Positions 1 through 11,594 of a DNA stretch of 64,000 nt are shown in pieces. The stretch is taken from positions 37,030,575 to 37,094,574 of the forward strand of contig NC_062221.1 in assembly GCF_902686445.1 (NCBI RefSeq), read 5' to 3'. The notes under the pieces are model-generated. The model had not been told where the DNA came from. It saw nothing but the letters and a program-made list of their open reading frames with translations, and did no database searches. Position numbers and translations under genes: made by a program. How positions within the stretch are numbered: the first letter of the stretch is position 1; every line of letters begins with the position of its first letter. The DNA is from Sciurus carolinensis. Taxonomy: Eukaryota > Chordata > Mammalia > Rodentia > Sciuridae.

Positions 1-513
1 TGGCTATTGCAAATTGAGCAGATATGAACATTGATGTGGCTGCATCTCTGTAGTATGCTGATTTTAAGTCCTTTGGGTATAAGCCAAGGAGTGGGATAGC
101 TGGGTAAAATGGTGGTTACATTCCAAGCTTTCTGAAGAATCTCCATACTGCTTTCCAGAGTGGCTGCACTAATTTGCAATCTCACCAACAATGTATGAGT
201 GTACCTTTTTCCCCACATCCTCTCCAACACCTATTGTTGCTTGTATTCTTGATAATCGCCATTCTAATTGGGGTGAGATGGAATCTTAGGGTTGTTTTGG
301 TTTGCATTTCTCTTATTACTAGAGATGTTGAACATTTTTTCATGTATCTGTTGATTGCTTGTAGATCTTCTTCATTTCCTTAGCCCATTTGTTGATTGGG
401 TTATTTGTATTCATGGTGTAGAGTTTTTTGAGTTCTTTATATATTCTGGAAATTAGTGCTCTATCTGAAGTATGAGTGGCAAAGATTTTCTCCCACTCTG
501 TAAGCTTTCTTTT
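1..513 (-). mobile_element. L1 3' fragment (ORF2 C-terminal part), 5' truncated
   Basis: Seen: the plus strand is the reverse complement of the end of L1 ORF2 and matches the copies near 27.9-28.5 kb and 45.5-46.1 kb in this window. The minus-strand translation carries the ORF2 stretch '[12 protein letters not shown]' followed by 'KWAKEMKK'. The reading frame is broken. The element enters from outside the left edge, so its poly(A) tail and left target duplication are not visible. L1 similarity stops near 513, where a short U2 snRNA piece follows in the opposite orientation. Non-functional. Confidence 0.93.
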
Positions 514-515
514 CA

Positions 516-549
516 TTCTCAGCCTTTTGGCTAAGATCAAGAGTAGTAT
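516..549 (+). pseudogene. U2 snRNA 5' fragment (about nt 6-39) joined to L1
   Basis: Seen: 34 bases read like the 5' region of U2 snRNA, including the run 'CCTTTTGGCTAAGATCAAG' and 'GTAGTAT', with two mismatches to the U2 sequence I know. It starts around U2 nucleotide 6 and stops inside the RNA near nucleotide 39, where unique sequence begins. It has no snRNA promoter elements and only about a fifth of U2, so it is not a working gene. It directly abuts the truncated 5' end of the L1 and lies in the opposite orientation. Confidence 0.82.
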
Positions 550-2511
550 TCTAAATTACTGAGAAAATACATCACTACATTCCCTTGTATGTTTTAAAGT
601 GGAAAGTTTATTTATTTTTCTCTTTTATATTTGACTTTAGAGGTCATAGATTGTAAGTAGATTACTTGTTTTTTAAAAATTACAATTAAAGTAAAATAAA
701 ATCAATATGCCTTAATGAAATACTGAGAACCATTTTTCTAGTGGGCAATATATTTTCATTATGCTTTTTCAGGGATAAACAAAACATACATTATTTGAGA
801 TTATTCTTAGGAGATACACATATTTTTTAAAGTCAAAGGGAAAAATATCAAGTACATTTTATTTCTCTTTTGTGACTTCAAACTATGAGTCATTGAGGCT
901 ATTATAAAAATCAAAACTTCTGAAATCACTGAACAAGCTGAAATTTCCCCATTATATCCTTATTTATGTATTAAGTAATATATTTCAAGTAAATTTAATT
1001 TTGATAAAATAAACATATATAAAGTCTGATGATATAATCTAATTAAATCACTAGGATAACTAATATTAAAACTAATGGATATTATGTGAAATTCACATTT
1101 TAAAACAACACCAGCATACTAACTAGATTTAAAATAAGTTATTTCAAGTAACTTTGAGGAAACCTGAAAACTTTTGCTATAATACCAAATGAAAGAGATC
1201 TGATTTTTGGAACTAAAATCAAGTTACCATGCCTTTACTTTATCAGTCTTTTTCATTGTTTGCTTGCACCAAGAGAGGAATTACGTATCATTCTTTTACT
1301 TGAGTGTTTTTGAGAATTTACAAATGAACCTCCAAACAACCACAGTAGTGTCAAATTGATGTGTCATCTCAGAAAAAGCATTTTAAGCAAGTTTTTAGAT
1401 AATGGAATTGACTGTTTGAGTGAGGAGAATCAAATGCAGGTCTTTGCACGTTCTAAACCCACATTTTATCACTGATTTTTACAGTTGGCCTGAATTTAAT
1501 AATCTTAACCATTGAAACCCAAAATTGATATCTACTCTTTTATGAAAATCTTTCAAAAATGAGAATTATTTATACAATTTTTAAAGTACTCTAAATGTGC
1601 AATTAATTTCTGATCAATGGCTATATTATTTTAATGAATGTTAATGTTTTACTGAAATATGTTTGTGTGTAGACTTAATTTTGCCTCATATATTTTGTAC
1701 TTCTCTAATCCCTGAACCTGCTTTATTTTTCAATGTACTACTAAGTATTGTGTTAGCATCTGTGTGGGATATGTTATTTTTATATCTAATTAGATATAAT
1801 TAGCTTTTTCATAATATCTCTGTCTTTAAAGTCTATACCTGGAAATCTAATAAAACTTACTATTTATATTATGCATATACTGAGTTAGAATCTATAAATA
1901 GGCATTAATGGAAATTTCTATGACCACAAATAATATTTTTTGTGTGTGTGTGAATACATTCACTTTAGGGACAAAAAAATATTCCATCATTTATAGGTTT
2001 TACAATCCTAAAAAGATAGTACCCTTGGGGGAAAAAATAATAAAAACCTATGAATTGAAATAAATATTGAAAATGCAAATTAATGTTATAGAAAACAGAC
2101 TTCAAACATAGCTGGTGGCCATTTGACTCAGTTTTGGTCAGTGATTAAAAAAAAAACTGGATAACTCCTTTTTTTCTTTTTTATTGACATGGGAGTCATG
2201 AGAAAAAGAATTTTGAAGATTTTTGTATTAAATCACTCAAATTGTTAATTCTATCTCCTAAACTTATCACTCCTGCCAACTCTTCTCCATATCCATTTTC
2301 AGAGCATTAGTTTTGTTCTAAGTTATCTCATTTCTCAAGTTGGTTATTAATATCCTCCATAGGAATATCTCTTGTTTCCTTGCCAGATTCAGTTTATGCA
2401 TGCAAAATATGAAAATAAGGCTATGTCATTTGATGATCAAGTCTATGTTTTTGGCAGCAGTCTCCTCTTTCTCAAAATAATCATGTATGGTTATCCATTT
2501 ATGAATTCCTC
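550..2511. other. AT-rich sequence without a gene
   Basis: No coding potential, SINE or LTR recognised on either strand. There is a short TG run at about 1942-1955. Only background-length ORFs are present. Confidence 0.6.
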
Positions 2512-2512
2512 T

Positions 2513-2535
2513 GTGAGTGTGTGTGCGCGCGCGCA

Positions 2536-2574
<39 letters not shown>
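2513..2574. repeat. (TG)n/(CG)n/(TATG)n compound microsatellite
   Basis: Seen: TG repeats, an alternating GC block (GCGCGCGCGC), a second longer TG run, then three ATGT units. Alternating purine-pyrimidine sequence with a GC core is the type able to adopt Z-DNA. An 86-codon ORF across it (Val-Cys repeats) is an artefact of the repeat. Confidence 0.95.
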
Positions 2575-3340
2575 TTTCCCAGAAAAAAAAAATTTAGCAG
2601 TTGGTTCAATTAAGAAGCAAATTCTAAAATGAACCTGTCTGTCCTTTTTCTCAGGTGGTGTCGAGGCCCTGAGAGCTTTCTGTGGAATAACTGGACTCTG
2701 TGGAATGTAGTTTGATAATCATTGTTTTGAAATCTAAGCTTCAAGAGCTATACAAGGATTTCTACAATCTGATGCCAAGAATACATTCTATTTCATCCTT
2801 GCCTCTTCTCTTTATAAGCTTGTGTTACAGCCATATGTAAGTTATTTTATTTTCCAAAACATGCTACAGTTTTGGACATCGCTCTAACGTTATATGTGAT
2901 TTTCCCCTGCCTAGAATGTCATTTTCTCCCTGTCCCTTCATTCTACACTAATCAGAACAAGTAGATAATGGGCTTTCTCTGACATAAGTAATAACTTAAA
3001 TATACCCCTCTCTTTAGTGATTCCACAGCTAGTTCACACCTATATTTCTGTATTTATAATATTTTGTTTTCAACTTTATCTTCGCTGCAACCCCACATCT
3101 CCTGAAAAAAAAAAACATGCTTTATCTATCTCAGTGTTTTTAAAAACCAGTGGAGTTTCAGATATTTATTAAGGACTTAAAAAATACCTCAATAATTATG
3201 GAAATTTTGATCTTTAGGGACAGAATGATTTGCTTTCAATAAATTCTCTCTACTTTTAAATGTTTCGATCTTATATAATCTATAAAATAATTGATACAAG
3301 TAATTAAGAATCTCCTATTAATTTAAAATATTAAGAATCA
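2575..3340. other. AT-rich sequence without a gene
   Basis: No gene or interspersed repeat recognised. The 3' end abuts the SINE target duplication. Confidence 0.5.
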
Positions 3341-3557
3341 GGCTTGGTAATGTGGTTCATGCCTGTAATCCCAACAGCTCTGGAGGCTGAGGCAAGAGGA
3401 TGGAGAATTCAAAACCAGCCTCACTGAAAACAAGGCACTAAGCAACTCAGTAAGACCCTGTCTCTAAATAAAATACAAAATAGGGCTGGAGATGTGACTC
3501 AGTGGTCCAGGGCCCTGAGTTCAATCCCTGGTATCAAAAAAAAAAAAAAAAAAAAAA
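3341..3557 (+). mobile_element. Dimeric 7SL/B1-ID SINE (MEN-like)
   Basis: Seen: the left half resembles a 7SL/Alu-B1 monomer (ATGCCTGTAATCCCAACAG, GGAGGCTGAGGCAAGAGGAT). The right half from about 3484 is an ID/tRNA-Ala-like unit (GGGCTGGAGATGTGACTCAG, GTTCAATCCCTGG), followed by poly(A). A 7-bp direct repeat AGAATCA flanks it (3334-3340 and 3560-3566). Known: B1-ID dimers are typical of squirrels and dormice. Confidence 0.88.
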
Positions 3558-3566
3558 CCAGAATCA

Positions 3567-4841
3567 ACTGGACACTCTGTTACTAAACTGAGTACCACAT
3601 TTAATTGGGCCCAACATTATAAGATAGGTAAAACTAATAACCACAGAGGAAACTAAAGCACATGTATCAATCTAACTTACCTAACTTACCTTGGTATTTT
3701 TGATATTTAAATATATCTTTTCAGACAACTTCACCAGTGCATTTACTCTACATCAGGAAGGACTGATTTATGATATGTTTGGATACTTACGTACCATTTC
3801 ATTTCCACAATGATTCAAAACAAATTTGCCAAAATACAATCTCATTTATTTTGAAGTTTTGTTTATTTTTTGTTTATAAACTAACTGATGGGTCTATCAA
3901 TTAGGAACATTAACTGCAATAAGTCTGGGAGCACATTTGTATTCGCCTGTTTTAGTTCTTGATGATGTCACTGACAGAATCTTGCCCATTCCCTTCAGTG
4001 TGTTTTTTACCTCTTGGTTACAAAATAATATTGTGACTTCATATATTAAGTCAATTCCCAAATCAGAATGAAGGAGAAGGGACATTGATAGTCAGGTCCA
4101 TTTCTTGTATCAGAACAGTAGAAAAATTTTGAAAATCAAAATTCTTTTTCTCATGTCTCCCAAAATAAATATTTTGATTTATTCTCACTATTATGTTGAT
4201 TTCTCACTTTTGTTTGAAGTTGTAATAACTAAAAAGAATAAACTGATGTATTCTAAAAATGACATTTTAAAAGAAACTATTATTATAAAATATATATAGT
4301 GAATTAAAAATTCCACAACAAATTGATCCTAACCATGATTCTCTTAAAATGCATTTAAAAACTGTTCTTTAACCATAGTAAATTTCAACTCACTATTTTG
4401 ACACCTTAAATCTATCTTAATAAAAATAGAGATATGTGAAGTCTTTTATTGGCCATTAGATCATGCTTCTTTCTTATTTTGAAATTTACATTGAAATTTT
4501 AATAATGTTCTGTATTTGGTAGTCATAAGAGTCTCAGTGTTATAATATTTTGTCAGAAATAGGTGACAGTATTTCAATACCAATATAAGTTAAATATGTT
4601 TTAGTATTTAAATCACTACAGAATTAATTAGTATTTGAATATTTACCTAGGAAATCAAATTTTTTCTAAACTTCCTCTAACTAGGTATTATTTTGTTACT
4701 ATGAAATTAGAATATTGCAGTGTTGATATAACATAATTATACATTTTTAGAGATAAAAAAAAATTAACATTCTACCATTTCCTAAAAGTCTAGATCATCT
4801 GGTTATGGAGTATTATTTCTTCCTTAAAATGAGTGAACACA
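3567..4841. other. AT-rich sequence without a gene
   Basis: Nothing beyond short chance ORFs recognised. Confidence 0.5.
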
Positions 4842-4941
4842 GGGCTGTGAACCTAGCTCGTGGATAAAACACTTGCCTAGCATGTGTGGGTACTGGATTC
4901 AATCTCCAGCCAACCCCTCAAAACAAACAAACAAACAAAAA
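4842..4941 (+). mobile_element. ID SINE, degraded
   Basis: Seen: GGGCTGTGAACCTAGCTCG, then ACTTGCCTAGCATG and GATTCAATCTCCAG in ID order, followed by an (AAAC)n tail. The A and B boxes are both mutated, so this is an old copy. Confidence 0.8.
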
Positions 4942-5085
4942 TCCCAGTAAATACATACTCAATATATTTGAATTACTTGACATTTGTTTAATAAGTTTTG
5001 GTTAAAAAAATTGATGTGGCCAAATGACACATAATTGTCAAATGGCACCATAATTGCTGTGAATAACAATTAAGATATCTATCTC

Positions 5086-5279
5086 TTTTTTTTTTTTTTT
5101 TTTTTTTTTTCCTGATACCAGGGATTGAACCCAGTAGTGTTTAACATCATCAGCCTTCTTCAGGTTTTATTTTGAGACAGGGTCTTGCTAAATTGCTAAG
5201 ACTGACCTTGAACTTGAGATCTTCTTGCTTAAGTCTCCTGGAGTTGCTGGGATTACAGTCTTGTGTCAACATGCCTGGA
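5086..5279 (-). mobile_element. Dimeric B1-ID SINE (MEN-like), minus strand
   Basis: Seen: poly(T), then a short ID half (CCAGGGATTGAACCCAG), then a B1-like half (GAGACAGGGTCTTGCTAAAT, GCTGGGATTACAG, ending CATGCCTGG). The flanks show an imperfect repeat (AGATATCTA / AGATAACCTA). Confidence 0.88.
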
Positions 5280-6432
5280 AAGATAACCTATGTTTAAGTA
5301 AAAAGAAAAGAAAAATTTGCATGCTTTCTTTTTCTTTTTTTGTTTTGTTGTTGTTTTTCCCTAAGGGTTAGAGGTGCCTATAGTGAACTTTCAGGCAGAG
5401 GGATAAACTAATTCTGCAAGACTGTAACTTTTCGATTACAAGTGAGCATAGGGGACTGAATGAAAGAAGGAGCTTCACTGACATTCACTGTCAGGGGAAT
5501 AGTAGAGGAAAACAGAACTTTCAAAAACCAGCTGAAAGTCTACAGTGAATTGTTTCTTGGGAAATTCATTGCCTTGAGAAAAAAAGAGCAAAAAGGAATT
5601 TTACTTGATAACCTTCTTTCTGAGTATTAGTAGAAAGCTGTTTAAACCTAAATAAAACTCACAAAGGCAGAGGTATATAATTTATTGGAGAGCGAAACTG
5701 TAATTAGCTATAGGAACTTGAGAGCAAACTGTGAGTACCTTCTGGGTGGTTGTGTTATATATTGTCATCACTCATTCAAAAACAAAAACAAAAAAATCAT
5801 AGCAGCAATCTAATGTAATTGAAGATTGCTATTTGAACAGAATAAATTGAATTCTTAGCAGCTGGTTATAGTCCTTAGGGTTGTTGTCTTATTTCATAAA
5901 TTTAATTTGAGCAAACTATTCTTATTGGTGAAATTGATTTAATATGCATAGATATAGCCTGTGGTGAAAGGTAGGTGCACATAACAAAATCTAAAACCAG
6001 CAATACAAGAAAGAATGTTTAAATATAAACTGACAGTTGTGAACATTCAAAATACAATAGGATTTAGTAGGATTTTATACATGGTGTTTAGCTACAGGTG
6101 CAAATACCTCAGAATAATAATTTAGAGCAATAGCATAGAATGTGGAACACATGTTAATATTTTATACATTTTGTTCAGTTCAATCATTGAATTCCCAAAT
6201 CATCTCAATTTGAAATGACTCTGTTAAAGGTATTTTTAGCAAAATTACCTATGTTTATATGTATGTTATCTATAAATTTAAATTAAAATTTATATCCCTC
6301 ATTATATCTTAGTGTGACTTGAAGTATAATGCAAAGTTATATTTGGATTCTAGAAACTGTTGCTACTCTGAATATTCCTGTTTGAACTGTTTTGAAATTA
6401 AGGGGGATATTCCATATAAAATATTTTCAACA
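5280..6432. other. AT-rich sequence without a gene
   Basis: T-rich stretch near 5322-5360. No gene or repeat family recognised. Confidence 0.5.
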
Positions 6433-6644
6433 TTTTTGGAGGTCTGGGTATTGAACTCAAGGGTGCTTAACTACTAAGCCACATCCCCAGACCTTTTTAT
6501 TTTTATTTTTTAGTTTTGAGACAAGGTCTTGCTAACTTGCTGAGGGTCTCATTAAGTTTCTGAGGCTAACCTTGAATTTGTGACCCTCCTACCTCAGTCT
6601 CTGGAGTCACTGGAATTACAGGCATGCACCACCACACCTGGCTT
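6433..6644 (-). mobile_element. Dimeric B1-ID SINE (MEN-like), minus strand
   Basis: Seen: an ID half (GTATTGAACTCAAGG, AAGCCACATCCCCAG), then a B1 half (GAGACAAGGTCTTGCTAACT, GGAATTACAGGCATGCACCA) ending CACACCTGGCTT. The B1 half carries a small internal duplication of the 'TTGCTGAG' segment. Confidence 0.87.
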
Positions 6645-6904
6645 GATTACCATTTTAACAGTGGCTTCATGTGGTTATCAGGGATTCTTCTATATTGAAT
6701 TTCCTTTTGTCTTTCTCCTCCTCCTTCTTTCATGTTTTTAGAAAATATTATTGATGTATGAAAAAGATGAATGAAATTCATCTCCCCAGATTAAAGGATA
6801 CATAAATCTAAAGGTTATATTTTGCAAACAACCCTTCTAATGTTAGTGTAGTATCTTAAAAGTTCATTTGGATTTAAAAAATCAGTCAGTCAGTGAGTAC
6901 ATAA

Positions 6905-7125
6905 AAATTAAGAGCACTAGTTTTGGAATCAAATTGTCTATATTACATTTTAGGACTTTCAGTGATTTTTGCATGTCCTTCGTTGAGATATTGAGTATTT
7001 TTTAGTCTCATTTCTTCAATTGTAATAGGAATAATAACAGCATTATTGTTTAATATTAGAGCATACTTAAATAAGTTTGATGATTTCTTGGATAAATATA
7101 ACATATGCCCTTAGTGCAATGCCTC
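6905..7125 (+). repeat. MIR-like ancient SINE
   Basis: Seen: MIR landmarks in order: AGAGCACTAGTTTTGGAATCA, then CTCATTTCTTCAATTGTAAT, AGGAATAATAACAG and a final CTTAGTGCAATGCC. Divergent, as expected for an ancient mammalian SINE. A 62-codon ORF overlapping it is not credible as a gene. Confidence 0.6.
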
Positions 7126-7924
7126 GCATCACATGGAAATGTCATGATGAACGTCATCACATGGAAAGATATAAAGTCTTACTCCATAAAATTATTAAGA
7201 TTGCAAGACATAAAATAGATTTTCAGGAAAGAGTAAGCCAAGTTTTACTTGGTAGAAACATCTGATCGGTCAAACTGTGCTTTACTAAATTAATAAATAT
7301 AATAGCTATTTCATATTAAAATGTATTAGGATTTTTAATTAATCTGTGAGTATGCACAGATAAATATAACAATTAAGACCACTTACAGAGTTTTCATCCA
7401 AAATAAAATATCAAATTGCAACCCCCCCCAGAATTAAATCATTGCATAAGTCCCTTTTAAATAGGTTACCCAATATTCTTGATTGTCTCTGAAAACAATA
7501 GATGCATGGAATTCACAAGACTATAGACTACTGCATTCATCCCAGTCACTCTTTTTTTTCATGTGTAATGGTATGCTATTTAGGTTTCCTGGAAGTTGAA
7601 TTTTACATAGCCATGTAAAACAGATTATGGACAGTAAATAGCCAAATATGTTGGGAAAGGAAATATGTAGATCAACAAGGAAATTTTTCCTACCATTTAC
7701 TAGCTTATCAAATATGTTAAGTGGAAGATATTAATCAATTGATCAGTGCTGTAAAATTGATTTAAAGAAAAGCAAAAGATAAAATGAGATCATAAGCAAC
7801 TTTCTGTCAGAGGAAGAGAAAAATTAAAAGACAGGAGAAAATAAATCATTTTAAACATAAGTAATGACTCAGCACCACAAAATAAATAAATAAAATAAAA
7901 TAACTATTGAAATTCACATTATAA
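7126..7924. other. AT-rich sequence, possible ID tail at 7869-7904
   Basis: The stretch CAGCACCACAAAATAAATAAATA resembles the end of an ID element plus an A-rich tail, but the ID body is missing. Otherwise no gene or repeat seen. Confidence 0.4.
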
Positions 7925-8545
7925 GATGTTGGCATGGATGTTGGCGTGGATGTGGGGAAAAAGGCACGCTCATACATTGCTGGTGGAGTTGAAAACTGGT
8001 GCAGCCACTCTGGAAAGCAGTGTGGAGATTCCTCAGAAAACTTGGAATGGACCCACCTTTTGACCCAGTTATCCCACTCCTGGTTTTATACTCCTAGTGT
8101 AGCATACTACACTAACACAGCCACATCAATGCTTATAGTAACTCAATTCACAATAGCTAGATTGTGGAACCAACCTAGATGCCCTTGAACAGAGGAGTGC
8201 ATAAAGAAACTGTGGCATATATACACAATGGAATATTATTTATCCATAAAGAAGAATAGTATTATGGAATTTGTAGGTAAATGGATGGAATTGGAGAATA
8301 TCATGCTAAGCAAAATAAACCAATCACCAAAAATCAAAGGCCAAATGTTTTCCCTGAAAAGTGGATAATGATATATAATAGGGATGAAGGGGTGGGGAGT
8401 GAGAGAAGGATGGTGGAAATTTAGATTATGTAGAAGGAAATGGGGGGTATGAAAAATCGTGGAAGGAGACAGACATCATTACCCTATGTACATGTATGAT
8501 TACACGAATGGTATGAATCTACATTGTGTACAACCACAGAGATTT
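7925..8545 (+). mobile_element. L1 3' end (ORF2 C-terminus and 3' UTR), 5' truncated
   Basis: Seen: the sense strand has the L1 series GATGTGGGGAAAAAGGCACG, TCATACATTGCTGGTGGAGT, GTGGCATATATACACAATGG and GGAATTGGAGAATATCATGC, followed by a G-rich 3' UTR (GGGATGAAGGGGTGGGGAG). An 84-codon open piece corresponds to the ORF2 C-terminal region, but the frame is broken. The first bases hold a short direct duplication (GATGTTGGCATGGATGTTGGC). It is one of only two plus-strand L1s in the window. Confidence 0.92.
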
Positions 8546-9130
8546 CTCTATCTTTTCTTATTATTACTTTATACAAAACTTGCCAAACTCTTATAGGGTA
8601 TTGAAATTTTTGTATTCTTTAGTGTCTGTTAACATGCATCTTGCCTTTTTCAGAGTTCCTTATTTCATATTTTATTCTAGAACATAATTTTCCATTATAT
8701 GGAATTATTTCATATTTTTTCTAGAATAAATTATTAGACTTTTTAGAAAGGCAGAGAAATGATTTCTGCTAAGTTGTTTCTCTGAACTATTTTTTTTTAA
8801 ACTCTAACAATTAGAAATCATGAAAAAAAAATAAGAAGTTTATCGAATCAAAATGGAGTCACTTCTGTCAACTCTAATTTTTTAAAAAGTAAATAAACCT
8901 AGGAGGTTATGAAGAAAGGTTTCTTACAAGTGATTGCCTGATAATAACTTCCATTGCAAGGTGTGTTAACCTAAACAAACAACTGGAGAAAGATTCTACA
9001 AAGAATACTGATATTTATTACAGAATAATTTTGTGGAACTATAGAAATATGCAGGACACACAGTAAATGATTGGTGATTCAGAGATTGAGTCAATGAGAC
9101 TTTAAAGAGAAAAATGAGGATTATATCAGA
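8546..9130. other. AT-rich sequence without a gene
   Basis: Nothing recognised. Confidence 0.5.
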
Positions 9131-9310
9131 TTTTTTTGTTTTTATTTTCGTACTGGGGATTGTACTCAGGGACACTGGACCACTGAGTCACATCCCCAGT
9201 CCTGTTTTTGTCTGAGTTGCTTAGTGCCTTGCTTTCACTGAGACTGGCTTTGAACTCAAAATCCTCCTGCCTCTGTCTCCCCAGCCACTGGGATCACATG
9301 TGTGCACCGA
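9131..9310 (-). mobile_element. Dimeric B1-ID SINE (MEN-like), minus strand
   Basis: Seen: poly(T), ID half (GGGGATTGTACTCAGGG, CACATCCCCAGTCC), B1 half (CTTTGAACTCAAAATCCTCC, ACTGGGATCACATG). The flanks end in near-identical repeats (TATCAGAT at 9124-9131, ACATCAGAT just downstream), read as a target-site duplication. Confidence 0.87.
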
Positions 9311-9321
9311 ATACATCAGAT

Positions 9322-10421
9322 ATTAAGAAGCAACAATCACTGGACATCATGACTGAGAGAAAGAGTGGTGTCAGTCTGAGAGTGACAGACCATTGCTGAG
9401 CAGATTTCCTTACAGAAGTGTTTTTGTATAACGTTGTGATGGCCTTTGTGCATGTCTGTCGTTGGCAGTTTGCGATAGTTATTATCAGGCAATCATGTAT
9501 AAGCCCCTTTCCTTCAAAACCTCACAATTTTATTTACTTTTTTGTTATTGTTATTTTTATGGACACAAGCAACTTCATTTTGATTCTGACAACTTTCAAA
9601 AAACTTTTGTTTTTTTTATTATTTAATAAAAAGGAGACTTTATGAAATTAATCTAATTGCAAGTACTTAAGTAGGAATTAAAACTGGGAATGACAAAAAC
9701 AATAGCTATGGTTAAAAATTTTATGAGAATTCAGCAATTGACAATAAAATTTAGATATTTTATTGTATACAGGATTTTTTTTCTTTGCTTGCTGGGGATC
9801 ATTCATATAGCATTTGGCTCAAGATGACAGCCATGACTGACAGCATTGTAGCAGGACTAGCAGACATTTACAAATTTTACATTATCATTAGAACATTTAA
9901 ATCAATAACATATATATCCTTGTAAAATAATATTCATTTATTTAACCAGAGTTATAAACCAGATTTATCTGGAGTTTTAAGGTGATCATTCAAAATCTTA
10001 AAAAAAAATACATGTTTTTAAAATCTTAATTCTTTTAAGACTTGGTTTCCCCAAATAATCAAAAACCTAACAAAGACAGCAGAAAACATTTCATGACAAA
10101 AGACAAAATATTTTGTTTCCTAAGTCAGTTCTTTTAAGTTTTTTAATGAACATGTCAATGATTTAGGAAACCCTTGTTGTTTTAAACACAGAGAAGGAGT
10201 CTGGCGTTATATCAGTTTACTAATATTAACTATTTAAAAAATCCTATAAACTTTCTTTGAAAACTATAGAAAACTTAATGAGACATAATTATCCTTTCAT
10301 GATATTCATTCTTCACAAACCTTCCAGGACTTAGTAAAACCATCTGGAACTTGCTTAAACCTTTAGTTTTTCCCTCCTTTTCTTTCTACACATTGTAAAA
10401 TAACCCAGTTATTCTACCATA
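9322..10421. other. AT-rich sequence without a gene
   Basis: Nothing recognised beyond homopolymer runs. Confidence 0.5.
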
Positions 10422-10428
10422 GAACAAA

Positions 10429-10644
10429 TTTTTTTTTCTTTTCTTTTTTTTTTTTTTGTACCAGGATCTGAAACCAGGGACACTTAATTAGCAAGCCACA
10501 TCCCCAGCACCCGCCCCACCTTTTTTTGTATTTTAGTTAGAGACAGGGTCTTGCTAAGTTGCTCAGGCCGGCTTTGAACTCCTGATCCTCCTGCCTCAGC
10601 CTCCCAAACCTCTGATATTAAAGGCTTGCGCCACCGTGCCTGGT
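10429..10644 (-). mobile_element. Dimeric B1-ID SINE (MEN-like), minus strand
   Basis: Seen: poly(T), ID half (CACATCCCCAGCACC), B1 half (GAGACAGGGTCTTGCTAAGT, GATCCTCCTGCCTCAGCCTC) ending GCGCCACCGTGCCTGG. It is flanked by GAACAAA at 10422-10428 and 10645-10651, a 7-bp target duplication. Confidence 0.92.
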
Positions 10645-10652
10645 TGAACAAA

Positions 10653-11162
10653 ACTTGTTGCATCATACAAAATATTTTCTCATAAAAATTCTTTCTCTTG
10701 TTATTAATATTCCTTTCCAAAAATGTATCCTTATGCTTCTTTCTTCAAATCTCTACTTATCAGTTCCTTTCTGCATTGCTTTCTTCTTTAAATTTACATT
10801 TTGAACCAATCCTTTTAAAATTTAGGCAAATTGTTATTTTTCTCAACAGAAAGATTACTTTATGTATTTTTTAGTATCATCAAAACAAAACTTAATTTGA
10901 TTTTATGTGTTAATTTGAATTTATTCTTATTAACCTGATCTTTTAGTAAAGACCCAAAAGGATGCAATTTTCAACTTTCTACACATTATAATAATGTATG
11001 AAAACATATTTTTATTAGATCTAAATATATATTATCTTTTCTATAGGGTTTCAAAAGGTATGAGTACCTGAATTTATATATTGCAATTAATATTTTAATA
11101 TTTCAGTTTATTTATAAACAACTCAGACATTTACATCTATTACTTAACATAATATTTTCAGA
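10653..11162. other. AT-rich sequence without a gene
   Basis: Nothing recognised. Confidence 0.5.
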
Positions 11163-11594
11163 TGTTTTTGTTTTTGTTTTGCTGCTATGATTAAAAGATC
11201 TGACAAGAAAAATTTTAGAGGAGGAAAAGTTTATTTTAAGGCTCACAGTTTCAGAGGTCTCAGTCCATAGACAGTGGGCTGCACTCCTCAGGGGCTCCCT
11301 GTGAGGCAGAACATCATGGCAAAAGAATATGATGGAGGAAAGTGGCTTAAGATATCACACCAGGAAGCAGAGAACTCTGCTCAACAAGGACAGAATATAT
11401 ATGCCAAAGACACTTCCCCAGGGACCCACCTCCTCCAGCCACACCTTACCTGCCTACAGTTGCACTCAGTTAATCCCTATCAGGGGGTTAATTCACTGAC
11501 CGGGTTAAGGCTCTACTAACCCAATCATTTTGTCTCTAAACCTTCTAGTGTTTTACACAAGAACTTTTGGGGGACCCATATGTAAACCATAACA
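11163..11594 (-). mobile_element. MaLR-type solo LTR, minus strand
   Basis: Seen: read on the minus strand it starts TGTTATGGTTT, with GTCCCCCAAAAG shortly after, then GGCTGGAGGAGGTGGGTC, TTGCCATGATGTTCTGCCTC and AATAAACTTTTCCTCC (a polyadenylation signal). It ends in a TTGTTTTTG-type stretch. No internal retroviral region adjoins it, so it is a solo LTR. The family call (MST/MLT1/ORR1-like ERVL-MaLR) rests on remembered consensus features. An 81-codon plus-strand ORF across it is incidental. The same family recurs at 13.3 kb and 60.3 kb. Confidence 0.75.
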
